Positions 6,446-12,890 of a stretch of 24,253 bases of DNA are shown here, piece by piece (the stretch's first letter is position 1; each line of letters starts with the position of its first letter). The stretch is from Ruminococcus flavefaciens (GTDB lineage Bacteria; Bacillota_A; Clostridia; Oscillospirales; Ruminococcaceae): positions 1-24,253 of the forward strand of contig SFFP01000026.1 of assembly GCA_004556875.1 (NCBI GenBank). Direction: 5' to 3'. The notes beneath the pieces were generated by a model, which saw nothing but the letters and a program-made list of their open reading frames with translations, made no database searches and was not told where the DNA came from. The translations under genes were made by a program, and so were the position numbers.

Positions 6446-7888
6446 ATGGAGAAAAAACAACTGCTGTCTTCACTTGACCGCAGTATCGACGAGATACGCC
6501 GTATTTCAGGCGGAACTTCCGACCTGCTCATAAATCGTTTTGTCACAGGGGGAGTACACTGCGCACTGCTTTGCTGTGAGGGCATGGTATCAACATCGGT
6601 CATCACGGAGCTCATATTCGAGCCAATAACCGATATACCACAGCAAAAGGACGCTCATGGACTTTTCCACTACATCAATGAGGAGCTGCTGCTCTCTACC
6701 GACAGACCGCGGGCGGAGGACTATGAGACGCTTTTTCGGCTGATAAATTCGGGATTTGCGGTACTTATCGCAGAGGGCATGGACATAGGACTTGCTTTCG
6801 GTGTGCAGGGCTACAACAGCCGAGGTGTGCAGGAGCCGTCGGGCGAGGGCAATATCATGGGAGCGCATGAGGGATTTACGGAGACTATCCGTACCAATAT
6901 GTCGCAGATACGGCGCAGGCTGAAAAGTCCAGAGCTTGTAATGGAACTGTTCACAAAGGGTGAAAAGAGCAGTACAGACCTGTGCCTGTGCTACATGAAA
7001 GACCGTGTGCCCAAGGCGCTTATGGAGAAGATACGCCGCTCTCTTGACGAGGTAGAGCTTGAAGCCATACTGACTACAGGGCATCTGCGTCCTTTCGTAG
7101 AAAACAGCAGTTTTGAGCTGTTCAATTCAACAGGTACGACTGAGCGCCCCGATGTGCTGTGCTCAAAGCTCATAGAGGGCAGGGTAGCGCTCATGCTTGA
7201 CGGTGTACCCTATGCGATAGTCATACCGCGGCTGTTCTGCGAGAGCTTTCAGACTCTTGACGATTATGCCTATAAACCCTACTATGCGGCATTTATCCGC
7301 TGGCTGAAGTACGGAGCATTTTTAGCGGCAGTGCTTTTGCCGTCTTTTTATGTGGCGATAGTCATGTATCACCCCGAACTTCTGAACAGCACCTTGTTCA
7401 TGCTGTTGGTGGAGGCTGAGAAAAAAGCGCCGCTCTCAATAGTTACAGAGTCGCTTTTTGTGCTTCTCATGTATGAGATAATACGCGAAGCAGGTGTGCG
7501 TCTGCCTAAGCCTGTAGGCGGAGCGGTAAGCATAATCAGCGGACTTATCATCGGTGATGCGGCAGTAAATTCAGGTCTTGTCAGCACTCCGCTGCTTACT
7601 ATGACGGCGCTGTCTGTACTTGGCGGACTTGTCGTGCCTGAGCTAAATCCTCAGATAACCGTACTACGTTTTGCATTTATTATTGCAGGCGGAGCGCTTG
7701 GACTTTTCGGCATAAGTCTCCTTGCCTGTGCTGTACTGGTCAATATCTGCGCTACTGAGGACTACGGATTTCCGTACACTGCGCCTCTTTCGCCGTTCAA
7801 GAGAAAGGGCATGGGAGACACAGCTGTAAGGTGCGGCATGAAAAAAATGCAGAACAGAGGCTTTACTGTGGAGGAATACCATGAATAA
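6446..7888 (+). CDS. gerAA: Spore germination receptor subunit A (GerA/GerAA family)
   Basis: The 480-residue protein has the GerA family layout: a hydrophilic N-terminal half (about 1-285) and a C-terminal half with several transmembrane segments (from WLKYGAFLAAVLLPSFYVAIVMY, about 290, to the GLFGISLLACAVLV segment). Diagnostic stretches include GAHEGFTETIRTN followed by RRRLKSP, the segment YEIIREAGVRLPKPVGG, and ISGLIIGDAAVNSGLVS. In spore formers this subunit sits in the inner spore membrane with B and C subunits and takes part in nutrient sensing. GAGGTGAGATA just before the ATG is a strong ribosome binding site. The 3' end overlaps the next gene by 8 nt, the usual A-B order. Confidence 0.93.
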   Translation: MEKKQLLSSLDRSIDEIRRISGGTSDLLINRFVTGGVHCALLCCEGMVSTSVITELIFEPITDIPQQKDAHGLFHYINEELLLSTDRPRAEDYETLFRLINSGFAVLIAEGMDIGLAFGVQGYNSRGVQEPSGEGNIMGAHEGFTETIRTNMSQIRRRLKSPELVMELFTKGEKSSTDLCLCYMKDRVPKALMEKIRRSLDEVELEAILTTGHLRPFVENSSFELFNSTGTTERPDVLCSKLIEGRVALMLDGVPYAIVIPRLFCESFQTLDDYAYKPYYAAFIRWLKYGAFLAAVLLPSFYVAIVMYHPELLNSTLFMLLVEAEKKAPLSIVTESLFVLLMYEIIREAGVRLPKPVGGAVSIISGLIIGDAAVNSGLVSTPLLTMTALSVLGGLVVPELNPQITVLRFAFIIAGGALGLFGISLLACAVLVNICATEDYGFPYTAPLSPFKRKGMGDTAVRCGMKKMQNRGFTVEEYHE

Positions 7889-8864
7889 TATCTCAAAGCG
7901 GCAGATGGCGGCGCTTCTTCTCATAATGGATATGTTTGAGCTGTTTTGGTGTATGGGAAGTATCTCGCTGAGGACTCTGTGGGGCGTACTTGTGGGCATA
8001 TCCTTACAGCTTTTTGCGGCACTGATATTTGTGTCAAAAGGCGGCGAGCTAAAAAAGGGCGCGTGTATATTCTTTCTGGCGTATGCGGTTTTTTGCGGCG
8101 GAACGGTCTTTTCGGCACTTTGGCGAACAAGCGGAGCGGTATACATTCCATATGAGAGCAGTCACGGCGTATGGGGCAGGCTGATGACAGCAGGACTTAT
8201 TGCACTTGTGTGTCTTTACTGCTCATCAACAGGTATAAAGACGGCTGCACGAGCGGCAGTTATTGCCGTTGCAGTGGGAACATTCTGCCTTCTCATAGAC
8301 TTTATAAGTGCGGTTTTCAATGCAGAATGGAGCAATGTACTGCTTCCCGAAAGGTATAGCGCAGTCCATGAATTTGTGAGGGGGATGGCATACAGCGGAA
8401 GCCTCGGAAGCTTTGTTATACTTCTCGGAAAGGTAAAGGGCGACAAGGCAAAAGCCACCGTGTGGTATTTTACTGCAAAAGCCGTGGTATCAGCTGTTCT
8501 GATACTGACGGTGCTGCCTGTAGCAGGCGGCATAATGAAGATAGCCGATTTTCCTGTAATAACTGCCGCACAGCTTTCACAGCCATTTGCGGCACAGCGC
8601 ATAGACTCGCTTTTTCTTGTGATTTTCTCGGTATTCGCTGTGTTTTCTGCGGCATTGCAGGTAATGACAGGCGCATATCTGGTAAAGGGACTGTTTCCGC
8701 ATTTCAAGCGCTGGCGGAGCAGTTTGATCATTATTCTGACTATTTCGGCGGCGCTTCTGATCTCGGGGCGTGAGCTTCTGCTTGTACGCGCCTGTGCGGC
8801 AGCTGCGGTGTTTATTGCAGCATTTTCGGGCGCAAAAAAATCCGCTGCACAGAGCAGCGGATAA
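7881..8864 (+). CDS. gerAB: Spore germination receptor subunit B (GerAB-like, APC superfamily)
   Basis: The 327-residue integral membrane protein begins ISKRQMAALLLIMDMF, close to the common GerAB start, and has about nine or ten hydrophobic segments. GerAB proteins have an amino-acid-transporter fold and bind germinants. It is somewhat shorter and more divergent than the usual ~365 residues, so family assignment relies partly on position: the start overlaps the gerAA-like gene by 8 nt, with GTGGAGGAATACC as ribosome binding site. No C-subunit gene follows; the closest candidate is at 10565. The last codons (AKKSAAQSSG) contain a hairpin that serves as terminator for the opposing tadA gene. 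Confidence 0.8.
   Translation: MNNISKRQMAALLLIMDMFELFWCMGSISLRTLWGVLVGISLQLFAALIFVSKGGELKKGACIFFLAYAVFCGGTVFSALWRTSGAVYIPYESSHGVWGRLMTAGLIALVCLYCSSTGIKTAARAAVIAVAVGTFCLLIDFISAVFNAEWSNVLLPERYSAVHEFVRGMAYSGSLGSFVILLGKVKGDKAKATVWYFTAKAVVSAVLILTVLPVAGGIMKIADFPVITAAQLSQPFAAQRIDSLFLVIFSVFAVFSAALQVMTGAYLVKGLFPHFKRWRSSLIIILTISAALLISGRELLLVRACAAAAVFIAAFSGAKKSAAQSSG
8834..8861 (-). terminator. Terminator of the tadA unit, embedded in the end of the gerAB-like gene
   Basis: TCCGCTGC (8841-8848) and GCAGCGGA (8854-8861) form a perfect 8-bp stem. Read on the minus strand it is followed by seven T residues (plus-strand A-tract 8834-8840), 9 nt after the tadA stop. On the plus strand a weaker TTTT comes some bases later, so it may partly work both ways. 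Confidence 0.85.
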
Positions 8865-8869
8865 CCGTT

Positions 8870-9331
8870 TTATTTAAGGCTTTTTTTTATTCTCAGCCGG
8901 CGGAAAAATTCAGATAGAATGTCCGAACATTCCTTTTCCATTATGCCGCCGATGACTTCGGGGCGGTAATTGTACGGCAGCTCAAACATCTTCTGTACTG
9001 ATACGGCTGAACCGCTTTTTATATCGTAAGCGCCGAAATACACGTTGTCTATCCTTGAATTGATGATAGCGCCGCAGCACATTGGACATGGTTCGAGAGT
9101 AACATACATCTCACATTCGGGCAGTCTCCAGCCGCCAAGCTTTTTGCACGCCTGATCAATAGCCATTATTTCGGCGTGGGCAAGTGCATTCTTTGCAGTC
9201 TCGCGCATATTTCTTCCCTCGCCGACTATTTCGCCTGTAGTCTTTTTTACTATGACAGCTCCCACAGGAACTTCTCCATCATCAAAAGCAGCCTGAGCGA
9301 GCTCCAGTGCGCGTTTCATATATTTGTCCAT
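8870..9331 (-). CDS. tadA: tRNA-specific adenosine deaminase TadA
   Basis: TadA deaminates A34 to inosine in tRNA-Arg(ACG), allowing wobble decoding. The 153-residue protein shows the zinc deaminase motifs HAEIMAI (His52, catalytic Glu54) and PCPMCCGA (Cys82, Cys85), together with EVPVGAVIV and the C-terminal RIDNVYFGAYDIKSG. The frame extends four codons further to a GTG at 9343, but that GTG is part of AGGTGAT, the ribosome binding site for the ATG at 9331, so MDKYMKRAL is the likely start. The upstream membrane protein gene stops at 9344, so the two are adjacent and probably co-transcribed. Its 3' end faces the gerAB-like gene with a 5-nt gap. Confidence 0.95.
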   Translation of the reverse strand: MDKYMKRALELAQAAFDDGEVPVGAVIVKKTTGEIVGEGRNMRETAKNALAHAEIMAIDQACKKLGGWRLPECEMYVTLEPCPMCCGAIINSRIDNVYFGAYDIKSGSAVSVQKMFELPYNYRPEVIGGIMEKECSDILSEFFRRLRIKKSLK

Positions 9332-9343
9332 TATTGATATCAC

Positions 9344-9868
9344 CTAAAAGAAGAGATTGATAAATGCAGCGATAAGGCATAAGCAGGCGACAGCAGGAAC
9401 AGGGAAGCTCTTGAACGCCATTGCTATCCTCTGTTTCATTGTGTAATCCGACTTGAATTCAGCCATACGATGTTCATGCTTGTTGCGCTTGAAAAGATAC
9501 AGGAGCATAACGCCTGCAGCGCCAATAATAAATATTACAAGCATAAATGTGTTTCGTCTGAGGAAAATCCCGTCGGGGGAGTTTCCTTCGAATAGTACAA
9601 GAGCGAGTCTGTACATTTTGAAGCATACCTGTACAAGTATAGCGGTCAATATAGTACCGCTGCGAAGCATACCTACAGATGCGATGGCAGAGATAAGTAT
9701 AGCCGCAGGCAGTTCGCGGAAATCCTGTACCAGAAGTCCTGATATCACAGATGTGACTATAATAGCGAAGATGTCACCGAATTGCCTTAACGCATTGAAT
9801 ATCGCACCGCGGAACAATAGCTCGGATATTATAGAGAGTATGATTATATCAAAAATGGTATACACCAC
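9344..9868 (-). CDS. CPBP-type membrane protein, C-terminal half (degenerate motif)
   Basis: The 174-residue frame begins at a GTG preceded by AGGAG (6 nt). It has four or five hydrophobic segments and SELLFRGAIFNALRQFG, which matches the first CPBP/CAAX-protease motif (EExxxR) except that the first Glu is Ser; Arg20 is kept. The later motifs that normally supply His residues are not recognisable (GLLVQDF where FxxxH is expected, then VQVCFKMY). This suggests a homologue without protease activity. The frame is also open upstream of the GTG past the stop of the N-terminal half (9904), so the two pieces look like one gene interrupted by a frameshift. Confidence 0.65.
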   Translation of the reverse strand: MVYTIFDIIILSIISELLFRGAIFNALRQFGDIFAIIVTSVISGLLVQDFRELPAAILISAIASVGMLRSGTILTAILVQVCFKMYRLALVLFEGNSPDGIFLRRNTFMLVIFIIGAAGVMLLYLFKRNKHEHRMAEFKSDYTMKQRIAMAFKSFPVPAVACLCLIAAFINLFF

Positions 9869-9903
9869 GAACTGCTCCTGATTCCAGATAGAAACATCGG
9901 TGT

Positions 9904-10446
9904 TTATAGATTTCTTACAGCCATTGTCATACAGAGTGTTCCGAGCAGATCGGAAGCATGATTGAGGGTGCTCATGTATTCAACACGGCGCGGCATTTTC
10001 AGTTTTTTGTGAAGGTATATTGCAGGTACAAAAACTTTTATGAACGAAGTAGCGACAAGAGCCGTAACTACTTCTACGCTTCCGCCGTATAATCCTGTGC
10101 TGAAGAAAGAGGTATGCAGGTCAAAGCCGAGAATATCAAAAACAGATATAGCGATCTTGCTTATGATATTATCTATCAGCACCCAGATAAGCATAGCAAT
10201 GCCTGCTATGTTCATTATCCTGCTTATACAGTCGCGTTCGACTTTTGAAAAAGACTTGTTTTCAAATCCTTTTCCCTCAACGAATACGCTTTCTCTGCTG
10301 TCAAGCCTGAAGTTGAAAGCGTAAGGGTTATCTTTGTTTTTTCGCCACTCTATAAAGTTTTCGTTGTAGGTCTGATTTTGTGTTGAATAGTCAAACTGAT
10401 CGACAACACTTATTATGGTATTACCTGAGGTGTCAGTGAGGTTCAT
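9904..10446 (-). CDS. CPBP-type membrane protein, N-terminal half
   Basis: The 180-residue frame starts at ATG 10446 with AGGAGGTGAGCC as ribosome binding site. About 75 polar residues (FDYSTQNQTYNENFIEW) come first, then hydrophobic segments near 78-105, 118-142 and 163-176. LKMPRRVEYMSTLNHASDLLGT resembles the region before the catalytic part of ruminococcal CPBP proteins. The frame ends at MAVRNL, just where a helix leading to the SELLFRG motif is expected; that motif lies in the next frame downstream. A -1 shift near 9905-9930 would give one protein of about 365 residues. On its own this piece has no recognisable active site. Confidence 0.6.
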   Translation of the reverse strand: MNLTDTSGNTIISVVDQFDYSTQNQTYNENFIEWRKNKDNPYAFNFRLDSRESVFVEGKGFENKSFSKVERDCISRIMNIAGIAMLIWVLIDNIISKIAISVFDILGFDLHTSFFSTGLYGGSVEVVTALVATSFIKVFVPAIYLHKKLKMPRRVEYMSTLNHASDLLGTLCMTMAVRNL

Positions 10447-10524
10447 TGGCTCACCTCCTACAATTTCTCAATATAATAGTATCATATTTTTGCAGAAACA
10501 GTGTTGATATTTTAGAATAATTAG

Positions 10525-10549
10525 GTTAACAAAGTGTTAACTTGATCAA
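10525..10549. promoter_or_regulatory. Repeated GTTAAC boxes and adjacent palindrome in the divergent region
   Basis: GTTAAC (10525-10530) recurs at 10536-10541 after 5 nt, and TTGATCAA (10542-10549) follows at once. The sites lie between the divergent CPBP and GerAC-like genes, just before the ribosome binding site of the latter. An operator is possible; no regulator is identified. Confidence 0.35.
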
Positions 10550-10564
10550 TGAAAGGAAAATAAA

Positions 10565-11095
10565 ATGAGAAGGATATTTTGCGTGATGTCTGTTTTATTA
10601 TTGATTTCTGCAACAGGCTGTGCATCGGGAAAGATCCATGAGAGGAGCTACCTGAGAGCCGCGGCAGTCATGAAAGGCACTGAATGCGGACTGACATTGT
10701 CCTTTTACGATGAGGACGATGCGGTATCGGCTTACGGAGCAGATATGGATCATGCACGAAGCAATGCTGAGCTGAAAAATGGAAAGCCTGTTTTTACAGG
10801 GTATACAGAGCTTATACTCATTGATGGCACAGAGTGTCACGAATATCTTGAGCATATGCTCAATGACTGGAAAGTATCTCCGTCATGTATAGTTGCATAC
10901 TGTGAAAACGGAACGGAGCTTATTGAAAAAAGCAGTGCCGAACGGCTTATTGGTGTTGTCAGACAGGCCGTCAGAAAGGGGATAGCTCCGAAATGCGACA
11001 TTATCACGGTATTGGGCAGGCTTTATAACGGACATTCTGCCGAGGTCGCCGAGCTTTATGCTGACGGAACGGCAGGAAGTCGGAAAATTGATTAA
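10565..11095 (+). CDS. Short GerAC-like lipoprotein
   Basis: The 176-residue protein begins with a lipoprotein signal (MRRIFCVMSVLLLISATGC; lipobox SATGC, lipidated Cys19). The following part has the order of the N-terminal domain of GerAC germinant receptor subunits: an HERSYLRAAAVMKG strand, a loop with Asp/Glu, then VFTGYTELILIDGTE matching the family segment around fGHtkvivige, then a helical EHMLNDWKVSPSCIVAYCENG. GerAC proteins are usually ~370 residues with three domains; this one ends after about the first. AAAGGAAAATAAA precedes the ATG. It lies 1.7 kb from the receptor A and B genes, on the same strand, with tadA and the CPBP gene between. Family assignment is by pattern and context, not proven. 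Confidence 0.55.
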   Translation: MRRIFCVMSVLLLISATGCASGKIHERSYLRAAAVMKGTECGLTLSFYDEDDAVSAYGADMDHARSNAELKNGKPVFTGYTELILIDGTECHEYLEHMLNDWKVSPSCIVAYCENGTELIEKSSAERLIGVVRQAVRKGIAPKCDIITVLGRLYNGHSAEVAELYADGTAGSRKID

Positions 11096-11280
11096 TTCTG
11101 ATGCCTTACTACTCCGTATTCATCGTCAAGGCGGCAGTAGGGACATGAGTAATTCGTGCCCTGTAAAAACCTGTACATCTCGTCCTCGTCAAGATTGACC
11201 ATACAGACATAGCAGTCGTAATCGTCATCATAAACGTAATTGGTACAGGTCTCACAGTTTGTCGCTGTTTTCTTGTCCAT
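11092..11280 (-). CDS. Small Cys-rich protein (DUF6472-like)
   Basis: The 62-residue protein has Cys pairs CETC (Cys9, Cys12), CYVC (Cys23, Cys26) and CPYC (Cys46, Cys49), with NYVYDDDYDCYVC, VNLDEDEMYRFL and DEYGVVRHQ between and after. The pattern matches a small family common in Clostridia that I recall as DUF6472; function is unknown, and zinc binding is likely from the Cys spacing. It starts 3 nt after tsaD and probably shares its transcript. Its stop overlaps the stop of the convergent GerAC-like gene by 3-4 nt, with no terminator visible between them. Confidence 0.75.
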   Translation of the reverse strand: MDKKTATNCETCTNYVYDDDYDCYVCMVNLDEDEMYRFLQGTNYSCPYCRLDDEYGVVRHQN

Positions 11281-11283
11281 ATA

Positions 11284-12294
11284 TCAGATATCCTCCATTG
11301 AGAGGGTAGCTATGGCGTTTAGACTTTCATCTGCTGTGATGCCTGCAAGCAGGTTGTAGCTTCCCTGACAGGCTATCATCGCACCATTGTCGCCGCAGAG
11401 CTTCTTCTCGGGCATATAGAACTCAAAACCTCGCTTTGCGCAGGCTTCGGACAGTGCCGCACGTACTCCTGTATTTGCGGAAACACCGCCTGCCAGAGCG
11501 ACTTTTTTATATCCGAGAGCTTCTGCCGCACGGATAGTCTTGTCTGTGAGTATTTCGGAAATAGTTTTTTGGAGACTTGCCGCAAGGTCATTGCGGTTTA
11601 TTTCCGTGCCTTTCTGCTCAGAGTTGTGGAGCAGGTTGATGACATTGGTTTTCAGTCCCGAAAAGCTGAAGTCGAATTCGCTTCCTGCAACGGCAGGGTG
11701 AGGGAGCTTATACACGGTCGGGTCGCCGCTTTCAGAGGCTTTGTCGATGTGTACACCGCCGGGATAAGGAAATCCCATAGCTCTTGCGCACTTATCGAAG
11801 CATTCTCCTGCCGCATCGTCGTGAGTTCTGCCAACTACGCGGAATTTCGTATAGCTGAGGACTTCGATTATGTGGCTGTGACCGCCGCTTGCCACAAGGC
11901 AGAGGTAAGGCGGCTCAAGGTCGGGAAACGTAAGATAATTGGTGGCGATATGACCTGCTATGTGGTGAACAGGAATAAGCGGTTTTCCGCAGGACATAGC
12001 CAGAGCCTTTGCAAAGCTCACGCCCACAAGCAGAGCACCGATAAGTCCCGGTGCATAGGTAACGGCGATACCGTCAAGGTCTGCAAGGGTGACATTTGCG
12101 TCGTCAAGAGCCTTTCGCACAACGCCGAGGATATTCTCACAGTGGCGGCGTGAGGCTATTTCGGGAACAACTCCGCCGTACTTTTTATGCTCTTCTATCT
12201 GAGTTGAAATTACAGATGAGAGTATAGTGCGGCAGTCCCTGACCACGCTTGCGGCGGTCTCGTCGCAGGAACTTTCAATTCCAAGAATAAGCAT
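11284..12294 (-). CDS. tsaD: tRNA threonylcarbamoyladenosine synthase subunit TsaD
   Basis: TsaD, with TsaB and TsaE, transfers the threonylcarbamoyl group to A37 of ANN-decoding tRNAs. At 336 residues it has the normal length. Features: the N-terminal ASKHA-fold start LGIESSCDETAASV; YGGVVPEIASRRH; TYAPGLIGALLVG; the metal site HHIAGH (His111, His115); LVASGGHSHI; the GECFDKCARAMGFPYPGG segment; FSFSGLKTNV; ALAGGVSAN; and CGDNGAMIA with the C-terminal metal-binding Asp. It lies 16 nt after rimI, a common pairing. The ribosome binding site is weak (GAAAGAAGAT). Confidence 0.97.
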   Translation of the reverse strand: MLILGIESSCDETAASVVRDCRTILSSVISTQIEEHKKYGGVVPEIASRRHCENILGVVRKALDDANVTLADLDGIAVTYAPGLIGALLVGVSFAKALAMSCGKPLIPVHHIAGHIATNYLTFPDLEPPYLCLVASGGHSHIIEVLSYTKFRVVGRTHDDAAGECFDKCARAMGFPYPGGVHIDKASESGDPTVYKLPHPAVAGSEFDFSFSGLKTNVINLLHNSEQKGTEINRNDLAASLQKTISEILTDKTIRAAEALGYKKVALAGGVSANTGVRAALSEACAKRGFEFYMPEKKLCGDNGAMIACQGSYNLLAGITADESLNAIATLSMEDI

Positions 12295-12310
12295 ACGATA
12301 TCTTCTTTCG

Positions 12311-12769
12311 TTATTTATTATCTTTCAGCTTGCAGACCATAACGTCTGCATCTTCGGCAGGGGCGGTGTAAAAATTTTTCCGCACTCCTGCCTTTTTAAA
12401 GCCGAAGCTTTTATACAGTTCTATAGCGGCAGTATTTGACTGCCTTACTTCAAGGGCGATATTCTCGACCTCATCGGGGATAAGTCTGAAAAACTCGGTC
12501 AGCAGTGCTCTTGCAGCGCCCTTTCTGCGGTATTCGGGAGCAGTGCCGACAGTGAGTATCTCTCCTGTATCGGCGGCAGTAAAACCTGCTATCAAGCCTG
12601 CAATCCTGTCGCCGTCATATGCGGCAAGGACGATGCCACCGCTTTTTTGCGCTTCCGAGCGGAAGTCGTCCGCAGACCAGCCTTCTGCTCCGACACATAG
12701 CTTGTCAAGAGCGGACAGCTCCTCGAAGTTTAATTGAGAATTGAGAATTGAGAATTGAGAAATATTCAT
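12311..12769 (-). CDS. rimI: RimI-like ribosomal protein S18-alanine N-acetyltransferase
   Basis: This 152-residue GNAT acetyltransferase has the acetyl-CoA loop APEYRRKGAARALL, VENIALEVRQSNTAAIELYKSFGF and VRKNFYTAPAEDADVMV, which fit RimI, and it sits directly before tsaD as in many genomes. RimI acetylates the N-terminal Ala of S18. AAGGTGA is placed 8 nt before the ATG at 12769. Codons 4-13 (SQFSILNSQL) are encoded by four tandem AATTGAG heptamers; the usual family N-terminus starts after them (NFEELSALDKLC). Gain or loss of a heptamer would shift the frame, and no later in-frame ATG could replace the start. Confidence 0.9.
   Translation of the reverse strand: MNISQFSILNSQLNFEELSALDKLCVGAEGWSADDFRSEAQKSGGIVLAAYDGDRIAGLIAGFTAADTGEILTVGTAPEYRRKGAARALLTEFFRLIPDEVENIALEVRQSNTAAIELYKSFGFKKAGVRKNFYTAPAEDADVMVCKLKDNK
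12732..12759. repeat. Heptanucleotide tandem repeat (AATTGAG)4 inside the rimI 5' coding region
   Basis: Four perfect copies of AATTGAG on the plus strand, read as CTCAATT in rimI. The unit is not a multiple of three. Similar runs occur between genes in some Firmicutes and Bacteroidetes; here the run lies after the ribosome binding site and the start codon. Confidence 0.95.
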
Positions 12770-12795
12770 AGGTTTTCACCTTGTTAATGCATTAC

Positions 12796-12822
12796 TGTAG
12801 GGGGCGATGCCCACATCGCCCC
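12796..12822 (+). repeat. REP-like intergenic palindrome, copy 2
   Basis: TGTAG followed by GGGGCGATG (12801-12809), a CCCA loop and CATCGCCCC (12814-12822), a 9-bp perfect stem. It lies between polA and rimI. The start resembles copy 1 at 6291, but the palindrome core differs, as expected of a diverged family. Confidence 0.6.
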
Positions 12823-12890
12823 ATTAGCGCGAATTATGCAGACGGACTGACGTGGACATCAGCACCTGTAAGTTTATGGTCAACGGCTGT

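Noticed and set aside
9895..9935. Programmed -1 frameshift joining the two CPBP halves
   Set aside because: No X-XXY-YYZ slippery heptamer or downstream pseudoknot is visible; mutation or two separate ORFs explain it better.
11569..12153. 194-codon plus-strand frame opposite tsaD
   Set aside because: tsaD is unmistakable on the minus strand; this frame is its complement.
12732..12759. CRISPR-like direct repeat
   Set aside because: Units are 7 nt with no spacers; it is a simple tandem repeat. No CRISPR array was seen anywhere in the window.
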